Origin: Gudongella oleilytica
Lineage (GTDB): Bacteria; Bacillota; Clostridia; Tissierellales; Tissierellaceae
DNA: 64,000 nucleotides
NCBI RefSeq assembly: GCF_004101785.1
Contig: NZ_CP035130.1
Coordinates: 868,001-932,000, forward strand
Reading direction: 5' to 3'
A program made the position numbers and the translations under genes. The notes beneath the pieces were generated by a model, which was not told the origin of the DNA, searched no databases, and was given only the letters and a program-made list of their open reading frames with translations. Positions 27,670 through 35,979 of this stretch are shown here, piece by piece. The stretch's first letter is position 1; each line of letters starts with the position of its first letter.

Positions 27670-28926
27670 TTGAATGCCAAAGCAAGAGTATTAGAGATCA
27701 TTGAAGGCAACAGAGACGAAGCAGCAGGTTATTTATCAGGGCTTCTTAAGCACCCAAGTGTAATGGGATCTGAGGAATCTGCACAGAGGTATTATGCGGA
27801 GCTGTTAAAACTTCTGGATATGGAAATTGACATATGGGAACCAAGGGCTGAGGATATGAAGATCAACCCTGATTTTATGCCGGCAAGAGATGATTATACC
27901 GGAAGCCCTGATGTTGTAGGTGTTCTAAGGGGCACTGGAGGGGGCAGGTCAATTCTTCTTAATGGGCACGTGGACGTCGTTCCCGCTGGCGGCAATGACT
28001 GGACAGATGATCCCTGGAGTGGAAAAATTGAAGATGGAAAGGTCTACGGCAGAGGTGCCAATGACATGAAGGGCGCACTCATTGCTTATCTGATGGCAAT
28101 GAAGGCAATAAAGGAAGCTGGTATTAGTCTTAAAGGGGATGTATTGATAGGGAGTGTAATAGGTGAGGAGACCGGAGGTGCAGGAACCCTTTCTCTGATC
28201 AACAGGGGTTACAAAGCCGACGGAGCAATCATTTCAGAGCCTTCAGATCTACGAGTGTGCCCGGTTTCCATGGGAGTTATCTGGTTTAGAGTCAGGGTCA
28301 GGGGACTCATGGCTCATGCGGCAACCTCGTATCTCGGGGTAAACGCAATATCCAAGGCAGCTATGCTGATACAGGAGATAGACGCCTATGAGGAAAGGAT
28401 GATACGAGATAAAAAGCACCCGCTCTACAGCCACCACCCATCACCCTTCAGTATCAACATAGGCATCATAAAGGGAGGAGTGTTCCCGACAAGCGTACCC
28501 GATGAAGTCATCCTTGAAGCCAGAATGAGCTTCTCTCCGGATGATGATATCGCTATGGTTAAGAAGGAGCTTGAGGAAACTATACATAAGGCAGCTATGA
28601 AGGATGAATGGCTGAAGGACCATTTGCCTGAAGTAGAGTGGTATGGGTTCTGCCTGAACTCAGGAAGCGTACCAATGGATAATCCTCTTTTAGGTGCTAT
28701 ATTGGATAACTTCAAGCTGGTCAAGGAAAAAGAAGCGGAAGTCATTGGGACACCCTGGGGAACTGATGCAGGTGCATTGATAAGGTACGGCAACATTCCA
28801 ACGATCGTATTTGGACCTGGTCCAGGAGGCATGGCCCATAAGGCAGATGAGTATATTGATATTGACATGCTCCAGGATACTACGAAGGTGATCGCTGCTA
28901 CTATCCTCGATTGGTGCGGACACTAG
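27670..28926 (+). CDS. M20 family deacylase (ArgE/DapE-like)
   Basis: 418-residue zinc peptidase-fold enzyme that hydrolyses N-acyl amino acids or similar amides. Metal motifs: NGHVDVVPAGG (histidine and aspartate), the bridging GRGANDMKG aspartate, GEETGGAG (catalytic plus ligand glutamate), SEPSD and a terminal FGPGPGGMAHKADE histidine. The dimerisation domain occupies about residues 195-310. The start is a TTG after GAGAGGTGAAG. It follows the IclR gene by 28 bases and precedes the aminotransferase by 10, indicating that an acylated amino compound is released and then transaminated. Confidence 0.9.
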   Translation: MNAKARVLEIIEGNRDEAAGYLSGLLKHPSVMGSEESAQRYYAELLKLLDMEIDIWEPRAEDMKINPDFMPARDDYTGSPDVVGVLRGTGGGRSILLNGHVDVVPAGGNDWTDDPWSGKIEDGKVYGRGANDMKGALIAYLMAMKAIKEAGISLKGDVLIGSVIGEETGGAGTLSLINRGYKADGAIISEPSDLRVCPVSMGVIWFRVRVRGLMAHAATSYLGVNAISKAAMLIQEIDAYEERMIRDKKHPLYSHHPSPFSINIGIIKGGVFPTSVPDEVILEARMSFSPDDDIAMVKKELEETIHKAAMKDEWLKDHLPEVEWYGFCLNSGSVPMDNPLLGAILDNFKLVKEKEAEVIGTPWGTDAGALIRYGNIPTIVFGPGPGGMAHKADEYIDIDMLQDTTKVIAATILDWCGH

Positions 28927-28936
28927 GAGGTGTGGA

Positions 28937-30139
28937 ATGTATATATCTGAAAGACTTCAAAGTATGCAATGGTCTCCAATAAGAAAACTGACTCCCATAG
29001 CCCAAGCGACAAAAAAAAGAGGAGTCAAGGTTTACCACCTAAATGTAGGTCAGCCCGATATCGATACACCTGAAGGATTTTTCAAAGCACTTCGGGAGTA
29101 TGAAGGGAAAATAGTTGATTATCCGTTATCTGAAGGTATACCTGAATTAAGGGAAGCTACAGCAGAGTATTATAGAAAGTGTGGATTGGATTTCAGCTCT
29201 GAGGAAGTCATAATCACTACCGGAGGTTCTGAGGCTCTTCTCTTCGCAATCATGACAGTTGCGGATTTTGGGGATGAACTAATAGCTCCAGAGCCATACT
29301 ATACAAACTACAATGGCATCTCAACTCCTATAGGTGTTAATATCAAGCCATTCTTAACAGTCGCTGAGAACGGTTTCAAACTACCTGCAAAGGAAGAAAT
29401 AGTCAAACTGATCGGCCCAAAAACGAGAGCTATACTGGTATCAAATCCAGGAAATCCAACAGGTGCGGTCTACTCAAGAGAAGAGATTGAAATGCTTGGT
29501 GAAATTGCTAAGAAATATGGACTTTTCGTCATAGCTGATGAAGTCTACAGAGAGTTTTGCTATGATGGACTCGAGTTCATAAGCTTCGCAAGTATACCTG
29601 GGATTGAGGAAAACGTAATAATTATAGACTCCATTTCTAAGCGATTTAGTGCTTGCGGTGCCAGGATCGGTTCTGTAGCGACAAAAAACAAGAGGGTACT
29701 TGAGAGTGTTTCAAAGCTTGCTCAGGCAAGGGCTTCCGGACCAAAAATGGATCAGATAGGTGCGGTGGCGCTTTACAAATCAACACCTGACAGCTACTTC
29801 CAAGAAGTAAACAGGGAATATCAAAATAGAAGGGATATTCTATACAAAGCCATTAAAGAGATTCCTGGTGTGGTATGTGAACTTCCAAGAGGAGCATTTT
29901 ATGTAATAGTAAAATTCCCGGTCGACGATGTTGAAAAATTCATCATCTGGATGTTGGGAGAGTTTGAGGACAATGGTGAGACTGTAATGATGGCCCCTGT
30001 TGCAAGCTTCTATGGATCAGAGGGTCACGGGAAGGATGAAGCCAGGATCGCATACGTTCTAAAGGGTGAGGATCTTAAAAGAGCAATGGAGATAGTTAAG
30101 AAAGCTCTGAAGGTATATCAGAAAAAATTTATGAAATAG
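28937..30139 (+). CDS. Class I/II pyridoxal phosphate aminotransferase
   Basis: 400-residue fold-type I aminotransferase. Seen: the N-terminal HLNVGQPDIDTPEGF, the TTGGSEALLFAI cofactor segment, VSNPGNPTGAVYS, ADEVYREFCYDG, the Schiff-base lysine in DSISKRFSACGARIGS and a C-terminal arginine (EARIAYVL). It resembles the aspartate/aromatic aminotransferases of the I-gamma group. GGAGGTGTGGA precedes the ATG. As last gene of the operon it likely converts the amino acid freed by the deacylase to a 2-oxo acid, which could feed the PanB-like aldolase. Confidence 0.92.
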   Translation: MYISERLQSMQWSPIRKLTPIAQATKKRGVKVYHLNVGQPDIDTPEGFFKALREYEGKIVDYPLSEGIPELREATAEYYRKCGLDFSSEEVIITTGGSEALLFAIMTVADFGDELIAPEPYYTNYNGISTPIGVNIKPFLTVAENGFKLPAKEEIVKLIGPKTRAILVSNPGNPTGAVYSREEIEMLGEIAKKYGLFVIADEVYREFCYDGLEFISFASIPGIEENVIIIDSISKRFSACGARIGSVATKNKRVLESVSKLAQARASGPKMDQIGAVALYKSTPDSYFQEVNREYQNRRDILYKAIKEIPGVVCELPRGAFYVIVKFPVDDVEKFIIWMLGEFEDNGETVMMAPVASFYGSEGHGKDEARIAYVLKGEDLKRAMEIVKKALKVYQKKFMK

Positions 30140-30144
30140 ATTGG

Positions 30145-30174
30145 AAAGAGCTTGGAGAACCAGGCTCTTTTTTT
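30145..30174 (+). terminator. Terminator of the catabolic operon
   Basis: AAAGAGCTTGG (30145-30155) pairs with CCAGGCTCTTT (30160-30170) with one G-U pair and a four-base loop, then TTTT. Confidence 0.88.
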
Positions 30175-30267
30175 GCATCAAATGTTAGAAATGACAATTA
30201 TTACTAATTAATGGGTATCAATGACCTGATTGATAAATGCATACCAATAATTAGAGGAGGTTGTGCA

Positions 30268-30654
30268 ATGGGATTTATGGACAAACTTAAGGGTATCTTA
30301 GGGGATGCAAAGGAAAAAGGTGAGCAATTGGTCGACAAAGCTGAAGATCTTGCTGAAGTTGCTAAGGACAAGGCAGAGGAAGCTATCGACAAGGCTCAGG
30401 ACAAATTTGAGGAAGTAAAGGATACTCTGGAAGACAAGATTGAAGACATCAAAGATGATGCAGAGGCAATGAAGGAAAAGGCAAAGGAAGAGATGGGAGA
30501 GCTTAAGGACAAGGTAGAGGCTAAGAAAGAAGAAGTAGAATCAAAGATTGAAGCAAAAGAGGAAGAGGCTGAGGAAAAAGCAGAAGAAATAAAAGAAGAG
30601 GCTTCTAAGGCAGTTGGAGAAGCAGAGGAAAAGATGAATGACATCATAGAATAA
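30268..30654 (+). CDS. Lys/Glu-rich amphipathic helical protein (LEA/apolipoprotein-like)
   Basis: 128-residue protein made almost wholly of Lys, Glu, Ala, Asp and hydrophobic residues in 11-residue-like periodicity (KDKAEEAIDKAQDKFEEVKD, then KEKAKEEMGELKDKVEAKK). It should form long amphipathic helices or a coiled coil, like group 3 LEA or YtxH/CsbD-type stress proteins. There is no signal peptide, although the start MGFMDKLKGILGD could be a membrane-surface helix. AGAGGAGGTTGTGCA precedes the ATG. The gene lies between two terminators, so it is monocistronic. A desiccation or envelope-stress role is a guess from composition. Confidence 0.8.
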   Translation: MGFMDKLKGILGDAKEKGEQLVDKAEDLAEVAKDKAEEAIDKAQDKFEEVKDTLEDKIEDIKDDAEAMKEKAKEEMGELKDKVEAKKEEVESKIEAKEEEAEEKAEEIKEEASKAVGEAEEKMNDIIE

Positions 30655-30665
30655 CCAGGTATCCA

Positions 30666-30693
30666 GGCAGCCAGATAAATTGGCTGTCTTTTT
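30666..30693 (+). terminator. Terminator after the helical protein gene
   Basis: GGCAGCCA (30666-30673) pairs with TGGCTGTC (30681-30688) with one G-U pair, followed by five T. Confidence 0.8.
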
Positions 30694-30753
30694 ATTGGAC
30701 CAAATCCCTTGAATAGGCTAAAATATAGCTAAGATAACATGGGAGGAAGTAAT

Positions 30754-32118
30754 ATGACTGAGATCGGATCGAAATTTATTGAAGAAGTTATAGATTTGAC
30801 ACACGATGGGGATGGGGTAGTCAGAGCTGGAGACCTAACAGTTTTTGTTGCGGGCTGCCTGATTGGTGACAAGATAGAATTTGAAATAGTTGAAATCAAA
30901 AAAAACTACGGGATCGGAAGACTGCTATCTATACTTGAGCCTTCCTCTAAAAGAGTAAGCTACGCCTTTGATACTAAAAGCTTGGGTGGCGGAGCTCCTC
31001 TCATAGATTTGGACTATAAAGCTCAGCTTAATTGGAAATGGGAGAAGGTTAAAAAGGATTTTGAAAGAATTGCAGGTCTGAAATTGGAGATAAGGCCAAT
31101 TATAGGGATGGGTTATCCTTTCAGGTACAGGAACCATACCCAGGTTCCAGTGGGTATTAATAATGGAGAGGTTGTAACCGGGTATTACAAAAAGGGCACA
31201 AATATTATAGTTCCCATGACAGAGGACTACCTCCAACCAGAGCTTGGAGACAGGATACTTTCAGTAGTAAGATCGTGGATGGGGGATCAATCATTAGAGC
31301 CGTATGACAGATTTTCAAAGACAGGAAAGATAAAGCATATTGGTATAAGGATCAACCAGAACAACGAAGCTATGGTAATAATTGTAACTACCTTTGATAA
31401 ATTACCGGAACTCCACAGCCTTGTGCACAAGCTTATTACCGAAACACCAGGAGTAGTGAGTATCTATCAAAACATCAATCCCGACGATGGAGGGACAACC
31501 TATGGAAGACAGTACAGGCATCTGTTCGGTCAGGAAAAGCTTATAGACTATATAGGTGATCTTAGATTTGAAATATCCCCAAACTCATTTTTTCAGGTAA
31601 ACACCAGCCAAGTGAGTATACTTTATGATACCGCAATCAAATTTCTGGAACCCGGCAGTTTGGACACAATATGTGATATATATAGCGGTATAGGAACAAT
31701 TTCACTTTATGCTGCAAGGTTTGCGAGAAAAGTTTACGGAATAGAAAGCATACGAGCAGCGGTTGAAAATGCAAAGAACAATGCAAAGATAAATGGTATC
31801 CAAAATACTGAATTCATAGCTGACAGGGCAGAACTTGCCTTTCCGGATTTATTAAGAGCAGGAGATGCGATAAATAAGGTGATACTGGATCCCCCAAGAA
31901 AGGGCTGCGATAAAAAGGTTATCGATGCTCTGCTGTTGCATAAGCCTGAGACAATAGTATATGTTTCATGCAATCCATCTACTCTTGCAAGAGATACTAA
32001 GCTTCTTATAGATGGCGGGTATGAGGTAAAGGCAGTTCAACCAGTCGACATGTTTCCACATTCCGCACACGTTGAGTGCATAGTTCTGATAAAACGTGCC
32101 GAAAGCCGCGTGAAATAA
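30754..32118 (+). CDS. rlmD: 23S rRNA (uracil-5-)-methyltransferase, RlmD/RumA type
   Basis: SAM-dependent methyltransferase that makes 5-methyluridine in 23S rRNA. The 454 residues comprise an N-terminal TRAM-like OB part, a central domain, and a C-terminal Rossmann methyltransferase with DIYSGIGTISLYAA, the catalytic DPPRKGCD and YVSCNPSTLARD. The N-terminal iron-sulphur cysteines of E. coli RlmD are not apparent. ATG 30754 follows GGGAGGAAG; ATG 30739 lies on that site. The last codons after HVECIVLIK switch to CGT, CGC and GTG, unlike the AGA-rich gene body, consistent with a replaced 3' end at an integration junction. Confidence 0.92.
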   Translation: MTEIGSKFIEEVIDLTHDGDGVVRAGDLTVFVAGCLIGDKIEFEIVEIKKNYGIGRLLSILEPSSKRVSYAFDTKSLGGGAPLIDLDYKAQLNWKWEKVKKDFERIAGLKLEIRPIIGMGYPFRYRNHTQVPVGINNGEVVTGYYKKGTNIIVPMTEDYLQPELGDRILSVVRSWMGDQSLEPYDRFSKTGKIKHIGIRINQNNEAMVIIVTTFDKLPELHSLVHKLITETPGVVSIYQNINPDDGGTTYGRQYRHLFGQEKLIDYIGDLRFEISPNSFFQVNTSQVSILYDTAIKFLEPGSLDTICDIYSGIGTISLYAARFARKVYGIESIRAAVENAKNNAKINGIQNTEFIADRAELAFPDLLRAGDAINKVILDPPRKGCDKKVIDALLLHKPETIVYVSCNPSTLARDTKLLIDGGYEVKAVQPVDMFPHSAHVECIVLIKRAESRVK

Positions 32119-32281
32119 GGCTTTGCGAGGATTTAGATGAGCGGTCTTTGAAAGGAAAATAGGATGATAAAACGCATGGTTTTATTTAGCCAAAATGTAA
32201 TATGAAGGCAACTTCTCAAAGATTAAATGATTGAAAAAGTGGCGTGTCGACAAGAAATATAGAGAAAAACAAATAAACCCG

Positions 32282-32309
32282 TTGAAAAAGAAAAAAAAAA
32301 TAGTATAAT
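32282..32309 (+). promoter_or_regulatory. Promoter of the riboswitch-controlled cassette
   Basis: TTGAAA (32282-32287) and TATAAT (32304-32309), 16 bases apart. The predicted start near 32316 lies just before the inverted repeat and the aptamer. Confidence 0.75.
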
Positions 32310-32319
32310 ATTACCATAT

Positions 32320-32348
32320 AACTATGTTGCGGTTACAACAACATAGTT
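32320..32348. repeat. Perfect 10-bp inverted repeat at the transcription start
   Basis: AACTATGTTG (32320-32329) and CAACATAGTT (32339-32348) flank a nine-base spacer. It could be a DNA operator or a 5' RNA hairpin preceding the aptamer. Its CTATG segment could also compete for pairing with P1 of the riboswitch. Confidence 0.7.
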
Positions 32349-32351
32349 TAC

Positions 32352-32453
32352 ATAGACATTACAATGGCAAACTTGCCGAAAGGCAGGGACGCAAAGCCAA
32401 GGGCCTAAGGAACAAGATAATTCTATGGCAGCCGGTTGCATGAAAGTCTCTAT
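32352..32453 (+). ncRNA. Cyclic di-GMP-I riboswitch (GEMM-I aptamer)
   Basis: The conserved core is plain: GGCAAAC, a six-pair stem closed by a GAAA tetraloop (CTTGCC-GAAA-GGCAGG), GGGACGCAAAGCC, then GGGCCTAAGG in the tetraloop-receptor helix, and CTATGGCAGCCGGTTGC in the second arm. The order and spacing match the GEMM-I class, which binds c-di-GMP. An outer P1 can form between CATAGA (32352-32357) and TCTATG (32449-32454). Downstream genes make and degrade c-di-GMP, supporting a feedback switch. Confidence 0.93.
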
Positions 32454-32477
32454 GCGATTAGTGCACGGGGGCTTTTT
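32443..32477 (+). terminator. Expression-platform terminator of the c-di-GMP riboswitch
   Basis: AAAGTCTC (32443-32450) can pair with GGGGC and following T (32467-32475), with an inner TGC/GCA pairing, ending in TTTTT. The 5' arm overlaps the bases that form the 3' side of aptamer P1, so ligand binding should prevent the terminator. That geometry predicts an ON switch; this is inference from pairing only. Confidence 0.5.
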
Positions 32478-32595
32478 GTGTATGAAGATGGCTTGGTTAG
32501 AAACTAAAGTGAAAGTTTGTACTCGGACGGTGGCAAATAAGGCATTGACAGTGGATTTGGCGGAGCATAAGACCCAAAGGAGGGACTCGTTTAAA

Positions 32596-32652
32596 ATGAA
32601 AAAGACTGAATGCATAAAAGATAGAACACATGTTCCCAACGGGGGGGGGTAA
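32596..32652 (+). CDS. Possible 18-residue leader ORF ending in a nine-G tract
   Basis: ATG 32596 follows AAAGGAGGGA at proper spacing and reads MKKTECIKDRTHVPNGGG to a TAA directly after nine G (32641-32649). If the tract had ten (or seven) G, the frame would continue for about 50 more codons to 32801 with a hydrophobic segment. No family is recognised. It may be a leader peptide, a phase-variable small protein, or a homopolymer error. Confidence 0.35.
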   Translation: MKKTECIKDRTHVPNGGG

Positions 32653-32873
32653 TACCTGTATTTATATCCAAAATATGGAGATATGCTGTTTTATTTGCAT
32701 TGACAAGCATTAATTATGAAGCTAATCAAGGTCTGTTTTCATTAGCTGGAAAAATATGTAATGTTCAGCTGTGTAAAATAGGCCTTTTGATTTTTGCTTA
32801 AATAAATTAAAAAAGTCTGCTGGTCGAAATGAGTACACAGAAAAACTAAAAAACATAGAGAGGGGGAAAAGAA

Positions 32874-33362
32874 ATGGCGGAGAAACAATATGTTGTTTTT
32901 GTACTGGGCAGCGAATACTATGGCCTTGACATTTTAAGCATCCAGGAAATTACAAGATATGAAGCGCCTACAAGAATACCCAATATGTCTTCATACATGC
33001 AAGGCATAATAAATCTGCGGGGGAACATCATCCCTGTAATCGACCTCAGAAGAAAATTTAACCTGGGAAACAGTGAGGTTACAGGTGAAAGCAGGATTAT
33101 TGTCCTAAATCTTTCTGAGCAAAAAGCCGGGCTTTTGGTTGATGCCGTATCCCAGGTAACAAAAATCGGTGATGACCAGATAGAACCGCCGCAAATGACA
33201 ACTGTTGAACACAAATACATAGCCGGTTTAGCCAAAAAGGGAGAAGAAATCATTATCCTTTTGGAACCTGCCGCCATTCTGGCGGAAGAACAAGAAGTAA
33301 AGGCGGGGAAATTGCAGTCTGAAAACCAGGGCATGAAATTATCCGGCATAAACAACTTTTAA
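32874..33362 (+). CDS. cheW: Chemotaxis coupling protein CheW
   Basis: 162-residue single-domain CheW, the SH3-like adaptor that links chemoreceptors to the kinase CheA. It begins YVVFVLGSEYYGLDI and has the family IRNM-like core IPNMSSYMQGIINLRGNIIPVIDLR, and SRIIVLN. The C-terminal 30 residues are extra and charged. GAGAGGGGGAAAAGA precedes the ATG. No cheA lies in the window, so it must join a kinase encoded elsewhere. Codons are richer in G+C than in the host genes to the left. It is the first gene behind the c-di-GMP riboswitch. Confidence 0.95.
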   Translation: MAEKQYVVFVLGSEYYGLDILSIQEITRYEAPTRIPNMSSYMQGIINLRGNIIPVIDLRRKFNLGNSEVTGESRIIVLNLSEQKAGLLVDAVSQVTKIGDDQIEPPQMTTVEHKYIAGLAKKGEEIIILLEPAAILAEEQEVKAGKLQSENQGMKLSGINNF

Positions 33363-33381
33363 GCGGGGAGGGAGAAACAGT

Positions 33382-35979
33382 ATGGAAGAAAATATTATGC
33401 GGGAAATTTTGCGCCAGGCGCCCTTTGGCTATGCTTACCACAAACTGGTTTTAAGCGCAGAAGGGATTCCGGAAGACTATATTTTTCTTGATGTCAACCC
33501 TGCTTTTGAAGAAATGACCGGGCTAAAAAAAGAAAAGATCTTGGGGGAAAAAGTGACGGAAGTCATACCTGGCATCAAAGAAGATTCTTTTGACTGGATA
33601 AAATTTTACGGCCAAATCGCCTTAAATGGCGGAAGGGAAGAATTTACCCAATACTCCGGGCCGCTTGGGAGATGGTACAAAGTAACCGCTTTTTCCTGGG
33701 AGCAAGGTTATTTTGCAACCTATATTCAAGAAATCACCGCAGAAATGGAAAAGATAAAAATCCTGGAAAAACAGCAGAAAACCATTGGCGAACTCACCCT
33801 GGAAATGGAAAAAGTTTTTAACGGAACCCATGATGCGATCTTTCTCATCAAGGCCGAAAACGGAGAATTCAGGTACCTGCGCAATAACTCTGCTCATCAG
33901 GAATTGACCGGCATTTCTCTGGACATACTCAGAGACAAAACGCCGGTTGAACTTTTAGGCGCGGAATTAGGAAAAGTCATTGAAGCCAACTACCGGAAAT
34001 GTCTGGAAAGCGGGGAGACAATAACTTATGAGGAAACCCTGAATCTTCCAGCAGGAGAAAGAGTTTGGCTCACCAGTCTTACGCCGGTTATCGAAAAGGA
34101 TAGAGTCAAATACATTGTCGGCTCCAGCAAGGACATAACGTTACAGAAGAAAGCAGAAAAGGAAAGAGAAGAGTTGTTACATCGCCTGCAGGCCATGTTC
34201 AACGGACATACCGCCGTCATGCTTCTGAACGAGCCAATATCCGGCAGAATCGTTGACGCCAACCCCGCCGCTTGCACATTTTACGGTTATACCAGGGAAG
34301 AACTCTTAAACATGCACATTCAGGACATCAATATGCTGCCCAAAGAGGAAGTTGCAAAACGGCGGCTCATGGCCTTACAAAAAAAGCAGAGGCATTTTGT
34401 TTTCCCTCATCGGTTGAAGAACGGGGAAGTAAGGATGATTGATGTTTATTCCTGCCCTATAACATATAACGAGGAAAATTTACTTTTTTCCATCATTTTC
34501 GATGTCACTGACAGAGAAAAGTACAAAAAAGAACTATACATAGAAAAAGAACTATTTAGAACTACCCTCCTTTCCATTGGTGACGGAGTGGTTACTACTG
34601 ACCTGGCAGGTAATATAACGGTCATGAATCAGGTTGCCCAAGAAATAACGGGCTATAGTGAAGAGGAAGTCAAAGGCCGTCCCTTTGCCCAGGTTTTCCG
34701 GCTGATCAGCGAAGAAACAGGGAAAAAAGCTGAAGATCCCGTGGAAAAAGTCCTGCAAACCGGGAAAATCGTTGGGCTAGCCAACCACACCGCTTTAATC
34801 ACCAAAGACGGCCGGCGGGTACCAATCGCCGACAGCGCTGCTCCCATCAAAGACGAACAGGGCCAAACTTTTGGGGTAGTCATGGTCTTTAGGGACGTCA
34901 CCCAGGAAAAAGACTGGCAGGAAAAAATCCTCTACCTTAGCTACCACGATACCTTGACTGGCTTATACAACCGGCGCTTTATGGAAGAAGAATTGAAAAG
35001 ACAGGAGCTAAACGGCAAATTGCCAGTGGCTGTCATCATGGCTGATGTCAATGGACTGAAGCTGGCCAACGATGTCTTCGGACACGCCGAAGGGGACAAG
35101 CTCCTTAAGAAAGCTGCTGAAGCCATCAAAAAATGCTGCCGCAAAGAAGACTTGGTCTCCCGTTGGGGCGGGGACGAATTTTTGATAGTCTTGCCTCAAA
35201 CCTCAGCCCAAACTGCGGAAGAAATAACAAAAAGAATAAAGACTGCCACCCAGGCCTATGAGACTGAACACCTCCGCCTAAGCCTAGCCTTGGGCTGTGC
35301 CACCAAAGAAACAGCAGGCGAAAAACTGGAGGAATTGGTCAAAGAGGCTGAGGAGAGGATGTACCGCCAAAAGCTGAACGAGGGCAAAAGTTTCCGCCAC
35401 AGCATTGTCAACACTCTTTTAGCTACTCTTTACGCCAAAAGTTCGGAAACAGAGGAGCACGCCGGGCGCTTAAAAGATTTTTGTTTAAGGAGCGGCTCCC
35501 TGCTTAAACTGACTTCCAAGGAAATGGACGAACTTTCCCTGCTGGCAGTTTTGCACGATATTGGCAAAGTAGGGATCCGGGAAGAAATCTTGAAAAAACC
35601 AGGGTCTTTGACGGAACTTGAGTGGGAGGAGATGAAAAAACACCCGGAGATAGGCTGCCGGATAGCGCAGAACACCCCTGAGCTGGGACCGATTGCGGAA
35701 TACATCCTGTGCCACCATGAGCGCTGGGACGGCCAAGGCTATCCCCAGGGGCTGAAAGGAGAAGAAATACCCTTACTATGCCGGATACTGGCGGTAGCCG
35801 ACGCCTATGACGCCATGACCAGCGACCGAACATACCGTAAAGCATTGAGCAGGGAGGAAGCGATTGAGGAGATAAAAAGGAATGCAGGGACCCAGTTTGA
35901 TCCCCAGATAGTGGAAATGTTTTTAGAAAGCATTAAAAGCATCAATAAAAAAGGAGATGAAAGAAATGGGGTTTATTAA
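33382..35979 (+). CDS. PAS-GGDEF-HD-GYP bifunctional c-di-GMP enzyme
   Basis: 865-residue soluble protein. About four PAS sensor domains fill residues 1-510 ([15 protein letters not shown]; later [16 protein letters not shown] and [16 protein letters not shown]). A diguanylate cyclase domain follows with RWGGDEF near 593-599 and an intact inhibitory RxxD (RKED) just before. An HD-GYP phosphodiesterase domain (about 680-855) has VLHDIGKVG and [11 protein letters not shown]. Both activities look intact, so it may set c-di-GMP up or down according to the PAS signals. The end overlaps the next gene by 14 bases. The product is the ligand of the riboswitch upstream. Confidence 0.93.
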   Translation: MEENIMREILRQAPFGYAYHKLVLSAEGIPEDYIFLDVNPAFEEMTGLKKEKILGEKVTEVIPGIKEDSFDWIKFYGQIALNGGREEFTQYSGPLGRWYKVTAFSWEQGYFATYIQEITAEMEKIKILEKQQKTIGELTLEMEKVFNGTHDAIFLIKAENGEFRYLRNNSAHQELTGISLDILRDKTPVELLGAELGKVIEANYRKCLESGETITYEETLNLPAGERVWLTSLTPVIEKDRVKYIVGSSKDITLQKKAEKEREELLHRLQAMFNGHTAVMLLNEPISGRIVDANPAACTFYGYTREELLNMHIQDINMLPKEEVAKRRLMALQKKQRHFVFPHRLKNGEVRMIDVYSCPITYNEENLLFSIIFDVTDREKYKKELYIEKELFRTTLLSIGDGVVTTDLAGNITVMNQVAQEITGYSEEEVKGRPFAQVFRLISEETGKKAEDPVEKVLQTGKIVGLANHTALITKDGRRVPIADSAAPIKDEQGQTFGVVMVFRDVTQEKDWQEKILYLSYHDTLTGLYNRRFMEEELKRQELNGKLPVAVIMADVNGLKLANDVFGHAEGDKLLKKAAEAIKKCCRKEDLVSRWGGDEFLIVLPQTSAQTAEEITKRIKTATQAYETEHLRLSLALGCATKETAGEKLEELVKEAEERMYRQKLNEGKSFRHSIVNTLLATLYAKSSETEEHAGRLKDFCLRSGSLLKLTSKEMDELSLLAVLHDIGKVGIREEILKKPGSLTELEWEEMKKHPEIGCRIAQNTPELGPIAEYILCHHERWDGQGYPQGLKGEEIPLLCRILAVADAYDAMTSDRTYRKALSREEAIEEIKRNAGTQFDPQIVEMFLESIKSINKKGDERNGVY

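Larger units (their letters stand above)
32119..32873. other. 755-base leader and junction region
   Basis: AT-rich non-coding stretch between host rlmD and the chemotaxis cassette. In order: a featureless stretch to 32280, a promoter (32282-32309), a perfect inverted repeat (32320-32348), a c-di-GMP-I aptamer and its expression platform (32352-32477), a possible small ORF with a nine-G run (32596-32652), and an AT-rich stretch up to cheW. The predicted leader RNA is about 560 bases long. Confidence 0.7.

Noticed and set aside
32500-32590. A second tandem riboswitch after the c-di-GMP aptamer
   Set aside because: GGCAAATAAGG at 32532 recalls the aptamer start, but the GACGCAAAGCC and GGCCTAA parts are absent.
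32425-32652. A 75-codon reading over the riboswitch
   Set aside because: Its upstream part overlaps the aptamer and terminator. Only the final 18 codons from ATG 32596 have a ribosome site.
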